Part shown: positions 27,710 through 34,781 of the stretch, in pieces
How positions within the stretch are numbered: the stretch's first letter is position 1
How the letters are laid out: each line of letters begins with the position of its first letter
Origin: Opitutaceae bacterium
GTDB lineage: Bacteria; Verrucomicrobiota; Verrucomicrobiia; Opitutales; Opitutaceae
Direction of reading: 5' to 3'
Length of the DNA stretch: 64,000 nucleotides
Assembly (NCBI GenBank): GCA_027490995.1
Contig: JAIXWY010000013.1
Span: 124,001 to 188,000 of the forward strand
Translations under genes and position numbers: made by a program
The notes under the pieces: model-generated
Seen by the model: the letters and a program-made list of their open reading frames with translations, nothing else
Told to the model about the DNA's origin: nothing
The model's database searches: none

Positions 27710-29617
27710 TTATTGGATCTCGTACAACTCGACGAGTCCGACTCCGGTTGAGTTGTTCACGCCGCTGACTTGAGCGGTATAAGATCCTGGCTGGAGTTGC
27801 AGCAGAAGAGCAGCGTCACGCGAGCCCACCGGGAATGAGAAAGCGCCCGCCTGTAGGAAGGCTGCGCTGAGGCCCGAGCCACCGCCCCAGTCGTCGTTCT
27901 CCGCCAGCACTGCGGAATCGCGAAAAACCTGCAGACGGGGGTTAGCGATTACGTTCCCAACACCGAACTGCGCCAAACTTGGGCCAGCCGCCCGGATCAG
28001 CACGGTCTTGGGAGAATTTCCCGAGATCACGAATCCGACGATGAGAATGTTGTCGCCAACACCAACAAAGTTGCGGGCGGACAAATTCAGGAAGCGAGTT
28101 CCTGCTCCGCCCAAGTCAGCGTCGTAAGCCTCCAAGAGAACGACGCCAGGGCTACCGTCAGATGCAATCTGCGCGGTGTAGGCTCCCGAAGCCAACTCAA
28201 CCAACAGCGCCGAGTCACGCGACGTCGCCGAGAGCGGAAAAGCTCCAACCCTAGAGAAAGCGGTGACCAGCCCACTGTCGCCGCCCCAGTCGTCGTTCTG
28301 AATGGTGAGGTTTCCTTCTCTGAAGAGCCTTAAATGTGGGTTCAGTAGTGCGCCGTTGACGCCAAACTGTCCTAAGCTGGGGCCAACTCCCCGGAGCAGC
28401 GTTTGTTTCGTTCCCTGGCCTGCTATGACCAATCCTACGATGAGCGTTCTGTCTCCATCACCGGCCGTACTTCTTACAGATAGGTTTGAAATTGAAGAGG
28501 GTCTCACTGTCAGCACAGCCGGGTTGCTGGAAACGGAGCCGAATCCATTTGATGCGACCAACGTGTAGCTGCCGGCATCGCTTTCCCGCACCCGAGGCAA
28601 CGAGAAACTCGAACCCGTCGCCCCCGCGATTGCGGCACCGTTCCGGAACCATTGGAGGGCGGTGGCCCTATCGACCGATGCCGTGAATGTCACTGCCTGT
28701 CCTGCGTTGACCGTCTGGCTGACGGGTTGAGAAAGGATACTCGGCGGAGTTGTCGGAACCAGTACGTTAAGCCGCGCATCGCTGCTTGTGACCGTTCCGG
28801 CACTGTTCCCAATGACGACGCTATATGCCCCAGCGCTAGCGGTCTGGACGCTGAGAATGGTCAGGGTTGAAGTGGTAGCGCCGCTGATTGGAACGCCGTC
28901 TCTTCGCCACTGATAGCTAAGGGGGCCTGGTCCATCTGCGGTTGCCGTAAAGGTAGCTGTGCCTCCTATATACACATCGGTCGCCAGCGGCTGAGTAATC
29001 ATCACAGGGAACTGAACGACGGCCACAGCATCCAAGAGTAGATCGACCGAGACCGTGGCGGAAGATGTGTCGGAAAACTGAATCGTGCTGACACTCGAAA
29101 CCGCTGTGAAGATGAACTCCTGGGAAACGCCGAAGCCGTTACTGGCGGGAATCGAAACGGATTGCTCCAAAGTTATGCCGCCTTGCGACTTTACCGAAGC
29201 CACAACGCTGACATTTCCGGAGCCCGTCCCGGGCCCGGCTTTACCAGCGGTAAAGCTGACTCTATAGCGCCGACCGACAATGGTGTCGAACGTTTGGGCA
29301 ATCCAGTTTCCCGGGAGTGAGTCGCCGGCGTTGAAGACCACGAACTGGCTACCTTCCTTCGGTGCGGCGGTATGCCCTCGGATTACGTTGATCCCGCGAC
29401 CGCTGCCTCCGACGACCCAACCCAGAAGCGCGTCGTTGCCCGGGCCTACTCCTATGTCCGAGCCGTTCGGAAGCACCGGACTCTCAAAACCTCCGTTTAT
29501 AAAAGGGGCCGCAGCTAAGTTTCCGGCTGCGACTAAGAGTGTGGCGGCGAAGACCGAGGATCTGAAGACCGCAAAAACCAAGCGCGGTCTGATTTGAAGC
29601 GGCACCGGAATTATCAT
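27710..29617 (-). CDS. Secreted multidomain protein: DUF642-like, two Ig-like and two Opitutaceae-type repeat domains (island cargo)
   Basis: The protein is 635 residues. An N-terminal signal (VFAATLLVAAGNLAAA) is followed by a jelly-roll DUF642/galactose-binding-like region (APFINGGFESP onward, to about 205), two Ig-like domains (about 208-290 and 292-372, with SYQWRRDG and ALQWFRNG cores) and two homologous domains of about 128 residues, each with LIVGxVIxG, LxRxxGPSLxQFGV, NPxLxxFR and NDDWGG. The last domain type is common in secreted Opitutus proteins. It is on the opposite strand to the replication operon and is the only obvious cargo. Roles in surface binding or adhesion are inferred; there is no catalytic motif. 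Confidence 0.75.
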   Translation of the reverse strand: MIIPVPLQIRPRLVFAVFRSSVFAATLLVAAGNLAAAPFINGGFESPVLPNGSDIGVGPGNDALLGWVVGGSGRGINVIRGHTAAPKEGSQFVVFNAGDSLPGNWIAQTFDTIVGRRYRVSFTAGKAGPGTGSGNVSVVASVKSQGGITLEQSVSIPASNGFGVSQEFIFTAVSSVSTIQFSDTSSATVSVDLLLDAVAVVQFPVMITQPLATDVYIGGTATFTATADGPGPLSYQWRRDGVPISGATTSTLTILSVQTASAGAYSVVIGNSAGTVTSSDARLNVLVPTTPPSILSQPVSQTVNAGQAVTFTASVDRATALQWFRNGAAIAGATGSSFSLPRVRESDAGSYTLVASNGFGSVSSNPAVLTVRPSSISNLSVRSTAGDGDRTLIVGLVIAGQGTKQTLLRGVGPSLGQFGVNGALLNPHLRLFREGNLTIQNDDWGGDSGLVTAFSRVGAFPLSATSRDSALLVELASGAYTAQIASDGSPGVVLLEAYDADLGGAGTRFLNLSARNFVGVGDNILIVGFVISGNSPKTVLIRAAGPSLAQFGVGNVIANPRLQVFRDSAVLAENDDWGGGSGLSAAFLQAGAFSFPVGSRDAALLLQLQPGSYTAQVSGVNNSTGVGLVELYEIQ

Positions 29618-30198
29618 TTTGAAGCGAGGGGGCGGCTAAACCCTTTTAGGCGCGAGATGAAGCGAAGGGGTTACCGGCGAAACTACAAGACAATGTATTC
29701 AAATCTCCAATCCACAAACCAAAGGTCCGAGTTCCGCTTCTCTGCCGAAATCAACTGGCCGTTAACACGAAACGCTCTTGTGTGAACGGTGCGGTGCATG
29801 GACCGCCTGGTCTCGACCCCGTGGCGTGCGCCACCATCTCACGAGGTGCCGTAGGTTTCTGCGGGACTGTGTAGGGCGGGTTTCTGAAAGACCCGGGATC
29901 GCTGATTCGTCTCGCTAAGGCGCGTCCTAGAGCGATCTTCGCAAGCGCGGACTCCCGTGGCCAGTCGGCGCCGAGAGACACGATGCAACCGCGGTTCTTG
30001 TGCTTTGCTAAGCGTCGATGGGCGAGGGGTAGACCGCTGGCGAGGAAGGCACCGTGCAATGAGAGCAGTCTCGTCGCGACCGGTGGATTGAGGATGGCGG
30101 GCAAAAGCCGAGCGGCAGCGGGGTGAAAATACCGGACAATTACCGGACAATCACTTTTCATTCCCACGCGCCTCGTTACGCAATCCATTCACTGTGAA
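29618..30198. other. Right end of the element, no convincing gene, with candidate arm-type sites
   Basis: A minus-strand open frame (29751-30188) has no recognisable motif. Two ACCGGACAA repeats at 30131-30139 and 30142-30150, 11 bases apart, mirror the pair at 22279-22298 near attL. CTCGTTACG at 30172-30180 is the reverse complement of CGTAACGAG at 22185-22193. CCATTCACTGTGAATGG at 30186-30202 is a near-palindrome abutting attR. Confidence 0.5.
30131..30150. promoter_or_regulatory. Paired ACCGGACAA repeats, candidate recombinase arm sites (right)
   Basis: Two copies of ACCGGACAA with an 11-base period lie about 50-70 bases inside attR. The same pair with the same period and orientation is found at 22279-22298 near attL. 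Matching repeats near both ends of an integrated element suggest binding sites for Int arm-binding domains or an excision factor. Confidence 0.45.
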
Positions 30199-30244
30199 TG
30201 GCTGCCCGGGTAGGGATCGAACCTACGACCAAGTGATTAACAGT
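30199..30244. repeat. attR: 46-bp direct repeat within tRNA-Asn
   Basis: Identical to 22102-22147. It covers the anticodon loop to CCA, the usual crossover segment for tyrosine integrases at tRNA genes. The distance between the two copies gives an element of 8,097 bp. Confidence 0.93.
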
Positions 30245-30273
30245 CACCTGCTCTGCCACTGAGCTACCGGGCA
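30199..30273 (-). tRNA. tRNA-Asn (GTT anticodon), integration target
   Basis: A 75-base cloverleaf including an encoded CCA: acceptor TGCCCGG/CCGGGCA, D stem GCTC/GAGC, anticodon stem GGTGA/TCACT around loop CTGTTAA (anticodon GTT), variable TGGTC, and T stem GTAGG/CCTAC around TTCGATC. The 3' 46 bases are repeated at 22102-22147, so the element restored the gene on insertion and the intact tRNA lies at its right end. Confidence 0.97.
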
Positions 30274-30450
30274 ACGAGTGCGGAAGAGTCGGGAAGACAG
30301 GCGGCGGGAAAGGCGGTGTCAACGCTCCATTTTAGGTTTCTTTGGGGCAGGTAAAGTTTTGGTTGATTTCCCCCCGTCCAACCGCTTGGTTTTCTCTCTT
30401 TTCCACTACGCCTGCCTCCGATTGTCGGGGTGACAGGGGGAACGAAAACC

Positions 30451-31224
30451 ATGAAACAAGCCCTCGTACTCAATGTTGCGCCGCGAGCCCAGACGGGCCG
30501 CAGCGCGTCCCGCCGCCTCCGTAAGGTCAATCGCATTCCGGCGATTCTCTATGGGAAGCACACCAGCCCTGAGAAGCTCGCCGTTGACGGTCCGGAGTTT
30601 ACCCGGTTGCTCAAGTCCGTCGCTGGCCGCGCCCTCATCATCGAGCTCGCGCGCTCCGACAAGGGCGAGAAGGCCCTTTCCTTCCTCCAGGAAGTCCAGC
30701 GCGACCCGATTACGGACAAGTATCTCCACGTCGACCTCCAGGAGGTGAAGGCGAACGAGACCTTTGAGATCCGCGTCGCGGTTCAGCCCCAAGGTGAAGC
30801 GTTTGGCGTCAAGAATCAGAGCGGCGTTCTTGAAGTTGTGACCCCGCAGGTGCGTATCCGCTGCCTGCCCAAGGATCTTCCGGAGGCCATCCTCGTCGAC
30901 GTCACCGAGCTCAAGGTCGGTGAGACCATCAAGGTCGGCGAGCTGAAGGCCGTTCCTGGCGTCGAGTTCCTCGATTCCAAGGGCCAGCCGATCGTCTCGT
31001 GCGTCGAGCCGGTGGCGGAAATCGCCGCTGCCGAAGTCGCCACTCCGGCGGCGGGTGCGGCTGCCGCCGCTCCTGCGGCTGGCGCTGCCGCTACGCCTGC
31101 TGCGGGCGCGGCTGCCACCCCGGCTGCCGGTGCCGCCGCTGGTGCCAAGGCTCCCGCCGCGGGTGCCGCCGGTGCCAAGGCTCCGGCTGCTGGCGCCAAG
31201 CCGGCCGCTCCGGCCAAGAAGTAA
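30451..31224 (+). CDS. rplY: 50S ribosomal protein L25/general stress protein Ctc
   Basis: A 257-residue long-form (TL5/Ctc) L25. The N-terminal 5S-rRNA-binding domain shows SRRLRKVNRIPAILYG and HVDLQEV, and the second domain ends near residue 190. The final 65 residues are almost only Ala, Gly, Pro, Thr and Lys, with repeated AAGAAATPAAG-like units (about 31036-31220), an unusual low-complexity tail ending in Lys-Lys. The ATG at 30451 with upstream CAGGGGGA was preferred over the in-frame ATG at 30430. A hairpin terminator follows at 31242, then pth. Confidence 0.93.
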   Translation: MKQALVLNVAPRAQTGRSASRRLRKVNRIPAILYGKHTSPEKLAVDGPEFTRLLKSVAGRALIIELARSDKGEKALSFLQEVQRDPITDKYLHVDLQEVKANETFEIRVAVQPQGEAFGVKNQSGVLEVVTPQVRIRCLPKDLPEAILVDVTELKVGETIKVGELKAVPGVEFLDSKGQPIVSCVEPVAEIAAAEVATPAAGAAAAAPAAGAAATPAAGAAATPAAGAAAGAKAPAAGAAGAKAPAAGAKPAAPAKK

Positions 31225-31241
31225 GCTATCGCCGAGCCAGA

Positions 31242-31259
31242 CACCCGCAGTGGCGGGTG
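31242..31259 (+). terminator. Hairpin terminator after rplY
   Basis: CACCCGC and GCGGGTG pair across a 4-base loop, followed by a moderately T-rich stretch (GTTTGTTCTTT) at 31269-31279. It lies between rplY and pth and may only partly stop transcription. Confidence 0.55.
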
Positions 31260-31284
31260 CCCGGACTCGTTTGTTCTTTGAGTC

Positions 31285-31908
31285 ATGTCCATTTCGCTGG
31301 TTGCCGGCCTCGGAAATCCGGGGCGGGACTACGAGCGCACCCGTCACAATCTCGGGTGGATCATCCTCGACGCGCTGGCCCGCCAACACGGGCTGGCGTG
31401 GAAGCGCGAAGCGCGCTTCGACGTTGAGCTGGCCCGCTGGGAGTTTGAGGGCCGGGTGGTCCTGCTGGTGAAGCCGCAAGGCTTCATGAACGACAGCGGG
31501 CGTCCGCTGCAGCACCTCGCTGGGTTCTTCAAGATCCCGGCGTCGGCCATCGCCGTCGTGTACGACGATCTGACGCTGCCGGTGGGGCGCTGCAAGGTGT
31601 CCGTCCGCGGCAGCGCCGGCGGCCACAATGGTGTCGCCAGCGTGCTGGCTCATCTTGACGATGCGTTCTCGCGCTACCGTCTCGGCATCGGGCCCAAGCA
31701 ACCTCCCGAAATGGATCTCAAGGACTACGTCCTCGGCCTTTTTACACCTGAACAAGTTTCCCTTCTCGAACATAACCTCGCCTCCCTCGTCGCCGGCCTG
31801 GCCCTCCTCATCCGTGAGGGCCCTGACCGTGCGATGAACCAACTCAATCGCAGAGCCCACCATGAACCCGACCAAACGCAGCTACCGCGCGACCTTCATC
31901 CTCGATAA
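31285..31908 (+). CDS. pth: Peptidyl-tRNA hydrolase
   Basis: A 207-residue protein with the family motifs VAGLGNPGRDYERTRHNLGW (Asn and catalytic His), KPQGFMNDSG, YDDLTLPVG (Asp) and GSAGGHNGVASV. It cleaves peptidyl-tRNA released from stalled ribosomes, in the cytoplasm. The end overlaps rpsF by 47 bases in another frame, so pth and rpsF are likely co-transcribed. The C-terminal ten residues (HEPDQTQLPR onward) lie within this overlap and are not conserved in the family. Confidence 0.95.
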   Translation: MSISLVAGLGNPGRDYERTRHNLGWIILDALARQHGLAWKREARFDVELARWEFEGRVVLLVKPQGFMNDSGRPLQHLAGFFKIPASAIAVVYDDLTLPVGRCKVSVRGSAGGHNGVASVLAHLDDAFSRYRLGIGPKQPPEMDLKDYVLGLFTPEQVSLLEHNLASLVAGLALLIREGPDRAMNQLNRRAHHEPDQTQLPRDLHPR

Positions 31909-32158
31909 CCGCGGCAAGGAAGACTCCATCGATCAGATCATCGATGGCGTGAAGCAGGAAATCACCGCCGTTCACGGCGAAGTCACCGGGGTCGAAAACC
32001 TCGGCCGTCGCGACTTCGTGCGCGTCACCGATCGCAAGCTCACCGCCGGCACGTTTGTGCAGGTGGCGTTCTCCGCTCCCGCCTCCGGCCCGTCCGCCCT
32101 GCGCGAGCGCCTCCGTCTTAACGGCAGCGTGTACCGCACCTTCGTGCAGTCGGCCTAA
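31862..32158 (+). CDS. rpsF: 30S ribosomal protein S6
   Basis: A 98-residue protein of the usual S6 length. RSYRATFILDNRG at the N-terminus and VTGVENLGRRDFVRV, then VQVAFSA, correspond to the beta strands of the S6 ferredoxin-like fold. The order rpsF-ssb-rplI is the classic bacterial cluster, although rpsR is missing between ssb and rplI. The start overlaps the 3' end of pth. Confidence 0.93.
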   Translation: MNPTKRSYRATFILDNRGKEDSIDQIIDGVKQEITAVHGEVTGVENLGRRDFVRVTDRKLTAGTFVQVAFSAPASGPSALRERLRLNGSVYRTFVQSA

Positions 32159-32188
32159 AGTCAGGTCGCCACCGTCCCCCTTCACACC

Positions 32189-32665
32189 ATGGCCTCGCTC
32201 AACAAGGTCTTCCTCATCGGGAACCTCACGCGCGATCCGGAACTCCGGGTCACGCCCAAAGGAACCTCGATCTGCCAGTTCGGCCTCGCGGTCAACCGCC
32301 AGTACAAGGACGACTCGGGCGCGACGCGCGATGAGACGACCTTCGTCGACATTGAGGCTTGGGGAAAGCAGGGCGAACTCGTTTCCAAGTACCTGGGCAA
32401 GGGTTCCCAGTGCATGGTCGAGGGTCGCCTCAAGCTTGACCAGTGGGAGGACAAGACGAGCGGCCAGAAGCGCAGCCGTCTGAAGGTGGTTCTCGACAAT
32501 GTCCAGTTCCTCGGCGCCCCCCGTGGCGCCGGTGGCGGAGGCGCCGCTCCCGGTGGCGGCGACGATGTCGACCAGACCGCGCCCTCCGAGCGTTCGGCAC
32601 CGCCGGCGCGCCGCCAAGCGGCTGCACCCGCGCCGGAAAGCCTCGACGAGGATGTTCCGTTCTAA
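32189..32665 (+). CDS. ssb: Single-stranded DNA-binding protein
   Basis: A 158-residue SSB. The OB fold (MASLNKVFLIGNLTRDPELRVTP to about residue 108) includes FVDIEAWGKQGELVSKYLGKGSQ, followed by a Gly/Ala/Pro-rich disordered tail and the acidic C-terminal tip DEDVPF, which docks partner proteins such as DNA polymerase accessory proteins and RecQ/PriA. It is in the rpsF-ssb-rplI-dnaB cluster, so replication and ribosomal genes are expressed together here. Confidence 0.96.
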   Translation: MASLNKVFLIGNLTRDPELRVTPKGTSICQFGLAVNRQYKDDSGATRDETTFVDIEAWGKQGELVSKYLGKGSQCMVEGRLKLDQWEDKTSGQKRSRLKVVLDNVQFLGAPRGAGGGGAAPGGGDDVDQTAPSERSAPPARRQAAAPAPESLDEDVPF

Positions 32666-32737
32666 CCCGCGCGGCGCCGCCCCACGGCAGTGCCGTTTCC
32701 CCACCCGAAACTTCAACTTTTCAACAACGCACCCATC

Positions 32738-33274
32738 ATGGCTCACAACGAAATTCTCCTCCTCAAGCCCGTCGAAGGTCTCGGCGGCGAGGGCGATCAG
32801 GTCCGCGTCCGCGCCGGCTTCGCCCGCAACTTCCTGCTCCCGCGCAAGATCGCGGTGCCGGTCACCCGCGCGAACAAGAAACACGTCGACGCGCTGAAGA
32901 AGCGCCGCGCCGAGCGCGAGCTCTCCGAGCTGTCCGCGGCCCAGGAGCTCGCCAAGAAGCTCGAGAAGACGTCGCTGGCGTTCGCCGTCAAGACGGGCGA
33001 GGGCGGCAAGCTCTTCGGCGCGATCACCTCCGCCGACATCCACGCCAAGCTGGTTGAGGCCGGCATCGAGCTCGATCGTAAGCGCATCCACCTGCACACG
33101 CCGGTGAAGACGCTCGGCAAGCACGATGTGAAGATCAAGCTGCACGCCGACGTCAGCGTCGATCTGTCCTTCGACGTCGTCTCCGAGAATCCGATCGAGC
33201 CGGTCGCCACCGAGGCGCCCGCGGCTGACAAGAAGGAGCCCCGCAAGGTCTCCCGCAAGGAAGCCAAGGAGTAA
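32738..33274 (+). CDS. rplI: 50S ribosomal protein L9
   Basis: The protein is 178 residues from ATG 32738 (MAHNEILLLKPVEGLGGEGDQVRVRAGFARNFLLPR), a clear L9 N-domain. A long central helix and the C-terminal 23S-binding domain follow (LFGAITSADI, VHLH-like). The last 25 residues (TEAPAADKKEPRKVSRKEAKE) form a charged extension beyond the usual length of about 150. The frame is open back to 32690 but the family N-terminus begins at 32738. It is followed by a hairpin and dnaB. Confidence 0.94.
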   Translation: MAHNEILLLKPVEGLGGEGDQVRVRAGFARNFLLPRKIAVPVTRANKKHVDALKKRRAERELSELSAAQELAKKLEKTSLAFAVKTGEGGKLFGAITSADIHAKLVEAGIELDRKRIHLHTPVKTLGKHDVKIKLHADVSVDLSFDVVSENPIEPVATEAPAADKKEPRKVSRKEAKE

Positions 33275-33308
33275 GCCGGAGGCGGCCACAACTCCCCGGT
33301 TGGAATGA

Positions 33309-33336
33309 GGAAGCCGCGACGCAGGTCGCGGCTTCC
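33309..33336 (+). terminator. Strong hairpin between rplI and dnaB
   Basis: GGAAGCCGCGAC and GTCGCGGCTTCC form a perfect 12-bp stem with a GCAG loop. There is no T-run directly after it, so it may be an attenuator, an RNA-stability element or a factor-assisted terminator. Confidence 0.6.
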
Positions 33337-33377
33337 CGTGTTCTCACCCCCGAAGTTTTTTTCGCTCCGTCCCGCCG

Positions 33378-34781
33378 ATGTCCGACGACTCGCTGGCACC
33401 CCGGCCGCCCCGACGGCCCCGAGCTGATGGCGCAGGAGCGCCTCCAGTCGGCCGGACGCTGCCTCACTCCGTTGAGGCCGAGGAGTACTTGCTGTCCTGC
33501 TGCTTCCTCGACGGGCTGGACGTGGTTTCGCGCTGTCTAGAGGCGCGCATTTCCGCGAATTCGTTCCACGTCCCGGCGCATCGGACCGTCTTCGAGAAGC
33601 TGGTCGACCTCTACAACCGGCAGACCCCGATCGATCTGGCGGTCATCGCCGAGGAGCTGAAGACCGCGCGGACGCTGGATGAGATCGGCGGCTACGCCTT
33701 CCTTACCCAGATCGCCAGTCGCATCCCGACGACGGCGCAGGCGAATTATTTCATCGGCAAGGTGCGGGAGCTCGCGCTGCTGCGAGAGCTCATCCGCACG
33801 GCCACTAGCACCGTGGAGCAGTGCTACGAGTTCACCGGTGGGATCGAGCAGTTTGTCGACACGCTTGAGCAGCAGATGTTCGCGGTGACGCAGAGTCGGG
33901 CGTCGGAGAGTGCGCGTCCGATGAAGGACCCGACCCGCGAGGCGATGAACGTCATCACAAAGATGATGATGAAGAAGGGGGAGCTCACGGGGGTCTCTTC
34001 TGGGTTCAAGGACCTCGACCAGTTTACGTTCGGCTTTCAGCGGCAGGAGATGGTCGTACTCGCGGCGCGCCCCTCCATGGGAAAGACCTCGCTGGCGCTG
34101 AACTTCGCCGAGTCCGCGGCCCTCCCGCGACGCGGGACTGGCGTGCCGGTGCTGGTGTTTTCCCTGGAAATGGGTGCGGCGCAGCTCGCGCTGCGTATGC
34201 TCTGCGCCCGCGCGCGGGTGAACATGAAGCTCCTGCGCGATGGCCTGCTGTCGAAGAATGGTGCGGAGCAGCAGAACCTCGTGCAGGCAGCCGACGAGTT
34301 TAGCAAGGCCCCCATCTTCATCGACGATTCTTCGCACCTCACGATCATGGAGCTCCGCGCCAAGGCGCGGCGTTTGTCGGCCCGCCATCCTCTCGGGATG
34401 ATTATTGTCGATTACCTGCAGCTGATTGCCCCGACCGACCCGCAGACCCCCCGCGAGCAGCAGGTGGCGGAGATTTCGCGTGGATTGAAGGGGCTGGCGA
34501 AGGAACTCGACGTCCCGGTGCTTGTCCTTTCTCAGCTCAACCGCTCTGCCGAAAAGGAGAACCGCACCCCGAAACTTTCCGACCTCCGCGAGTCTGGATC
34601 GATCGAGCAGGACGCCGACGTCGTGCTCATGCTCGCGCGACCCAAGGATGCCGACGAGAAGTTCCAGGTGGCGGCCGACTCGGCCGAGTTAATCGTTGCC
34701 AAGCAACGAAACGGACCAGTAGGAGAGTTGAAGCTTACGTTCCTGCGAGACATCACCCGCTTTGAAAACTACACACCGTAA
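33378..34781 (+). CDS. dnaB: Replicative DNA helicase DnaB
   Basis: A 467-residue protein. The N-terminal helical domain starts PHSVEAEEYLLSCCFLDG. The RecA-like C-terminal domain has Walker A AARPSMGKTSLALN, VLVFSLEMGAAQLALR, Walker B-like GMIIVDYLQLI and the LSQLNRSAEKENRTPKLSDLRESGSIEQDADVV stretch with the arginine finger region. It unwinds DNA at the fork as a hexamer. Its stop overlaps the TTG start of bamA by 20 bases, coupling DNA replication and outer-membrane assembly genes in one transcript. Confidence 0.96.
   Translation: MSDDSLAPRPPRRPRADGAGAPPVGRTLPHSVEAEEYLLSCCFLDGLDVVSRCLEARISANSFHVPAHRTVFEKLVDLYNRQTPIDLAVIAEELKTARTLDEIGGYAFLTQIASRIPTTAQANYFIGKVRELALLRELIRTATSTVEQCYEFTGGIEQFVDTLEQQMFAVTQSRASESARPMKDPTREAMNVITKMMMKKGELTGVSSGFKDLDQFTFGFQRQEMVVLAARPSMGKTSLALNFAESAALPRRGTGVPVLVFSLEMGAAQLALRMLCARARVNMKLLRDGLLSKNGAEQQNLVQAADEFSKAPIFIDDSSHLTIMELRAKARRLSARHPLGMIIVDYLQLIAPTDPQTPREQQVAEISRGLKGLAKELDVPVLVLSQLNRSAEKENRTPKLSDLRESGSIEQDADVVLMLARPKDADEKFQVAADSAELIVAKQRNGPVGELKLTFLRDITRFENYTP

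Noticed and set aside
29751-30188. 145-codon minus-strand frame near attR
   Set aside because: No domain-like pattern, Arg/Ala/Pro-rich, and it runs across the candidate recombinase sites.
22102-30244. Complete prophage
   Set aside because: No large terminase, portal, capsid, tail or lysis genes are present in the 8.1 kb.
30406-33289. Two long minus-strand frames opposite rplY, pth, rpsF, ssb and rplI
   Set aside because: These oppose well-conserved ribosomal and replication genes, and their repeat-rich translations arise from GC-rich codons.
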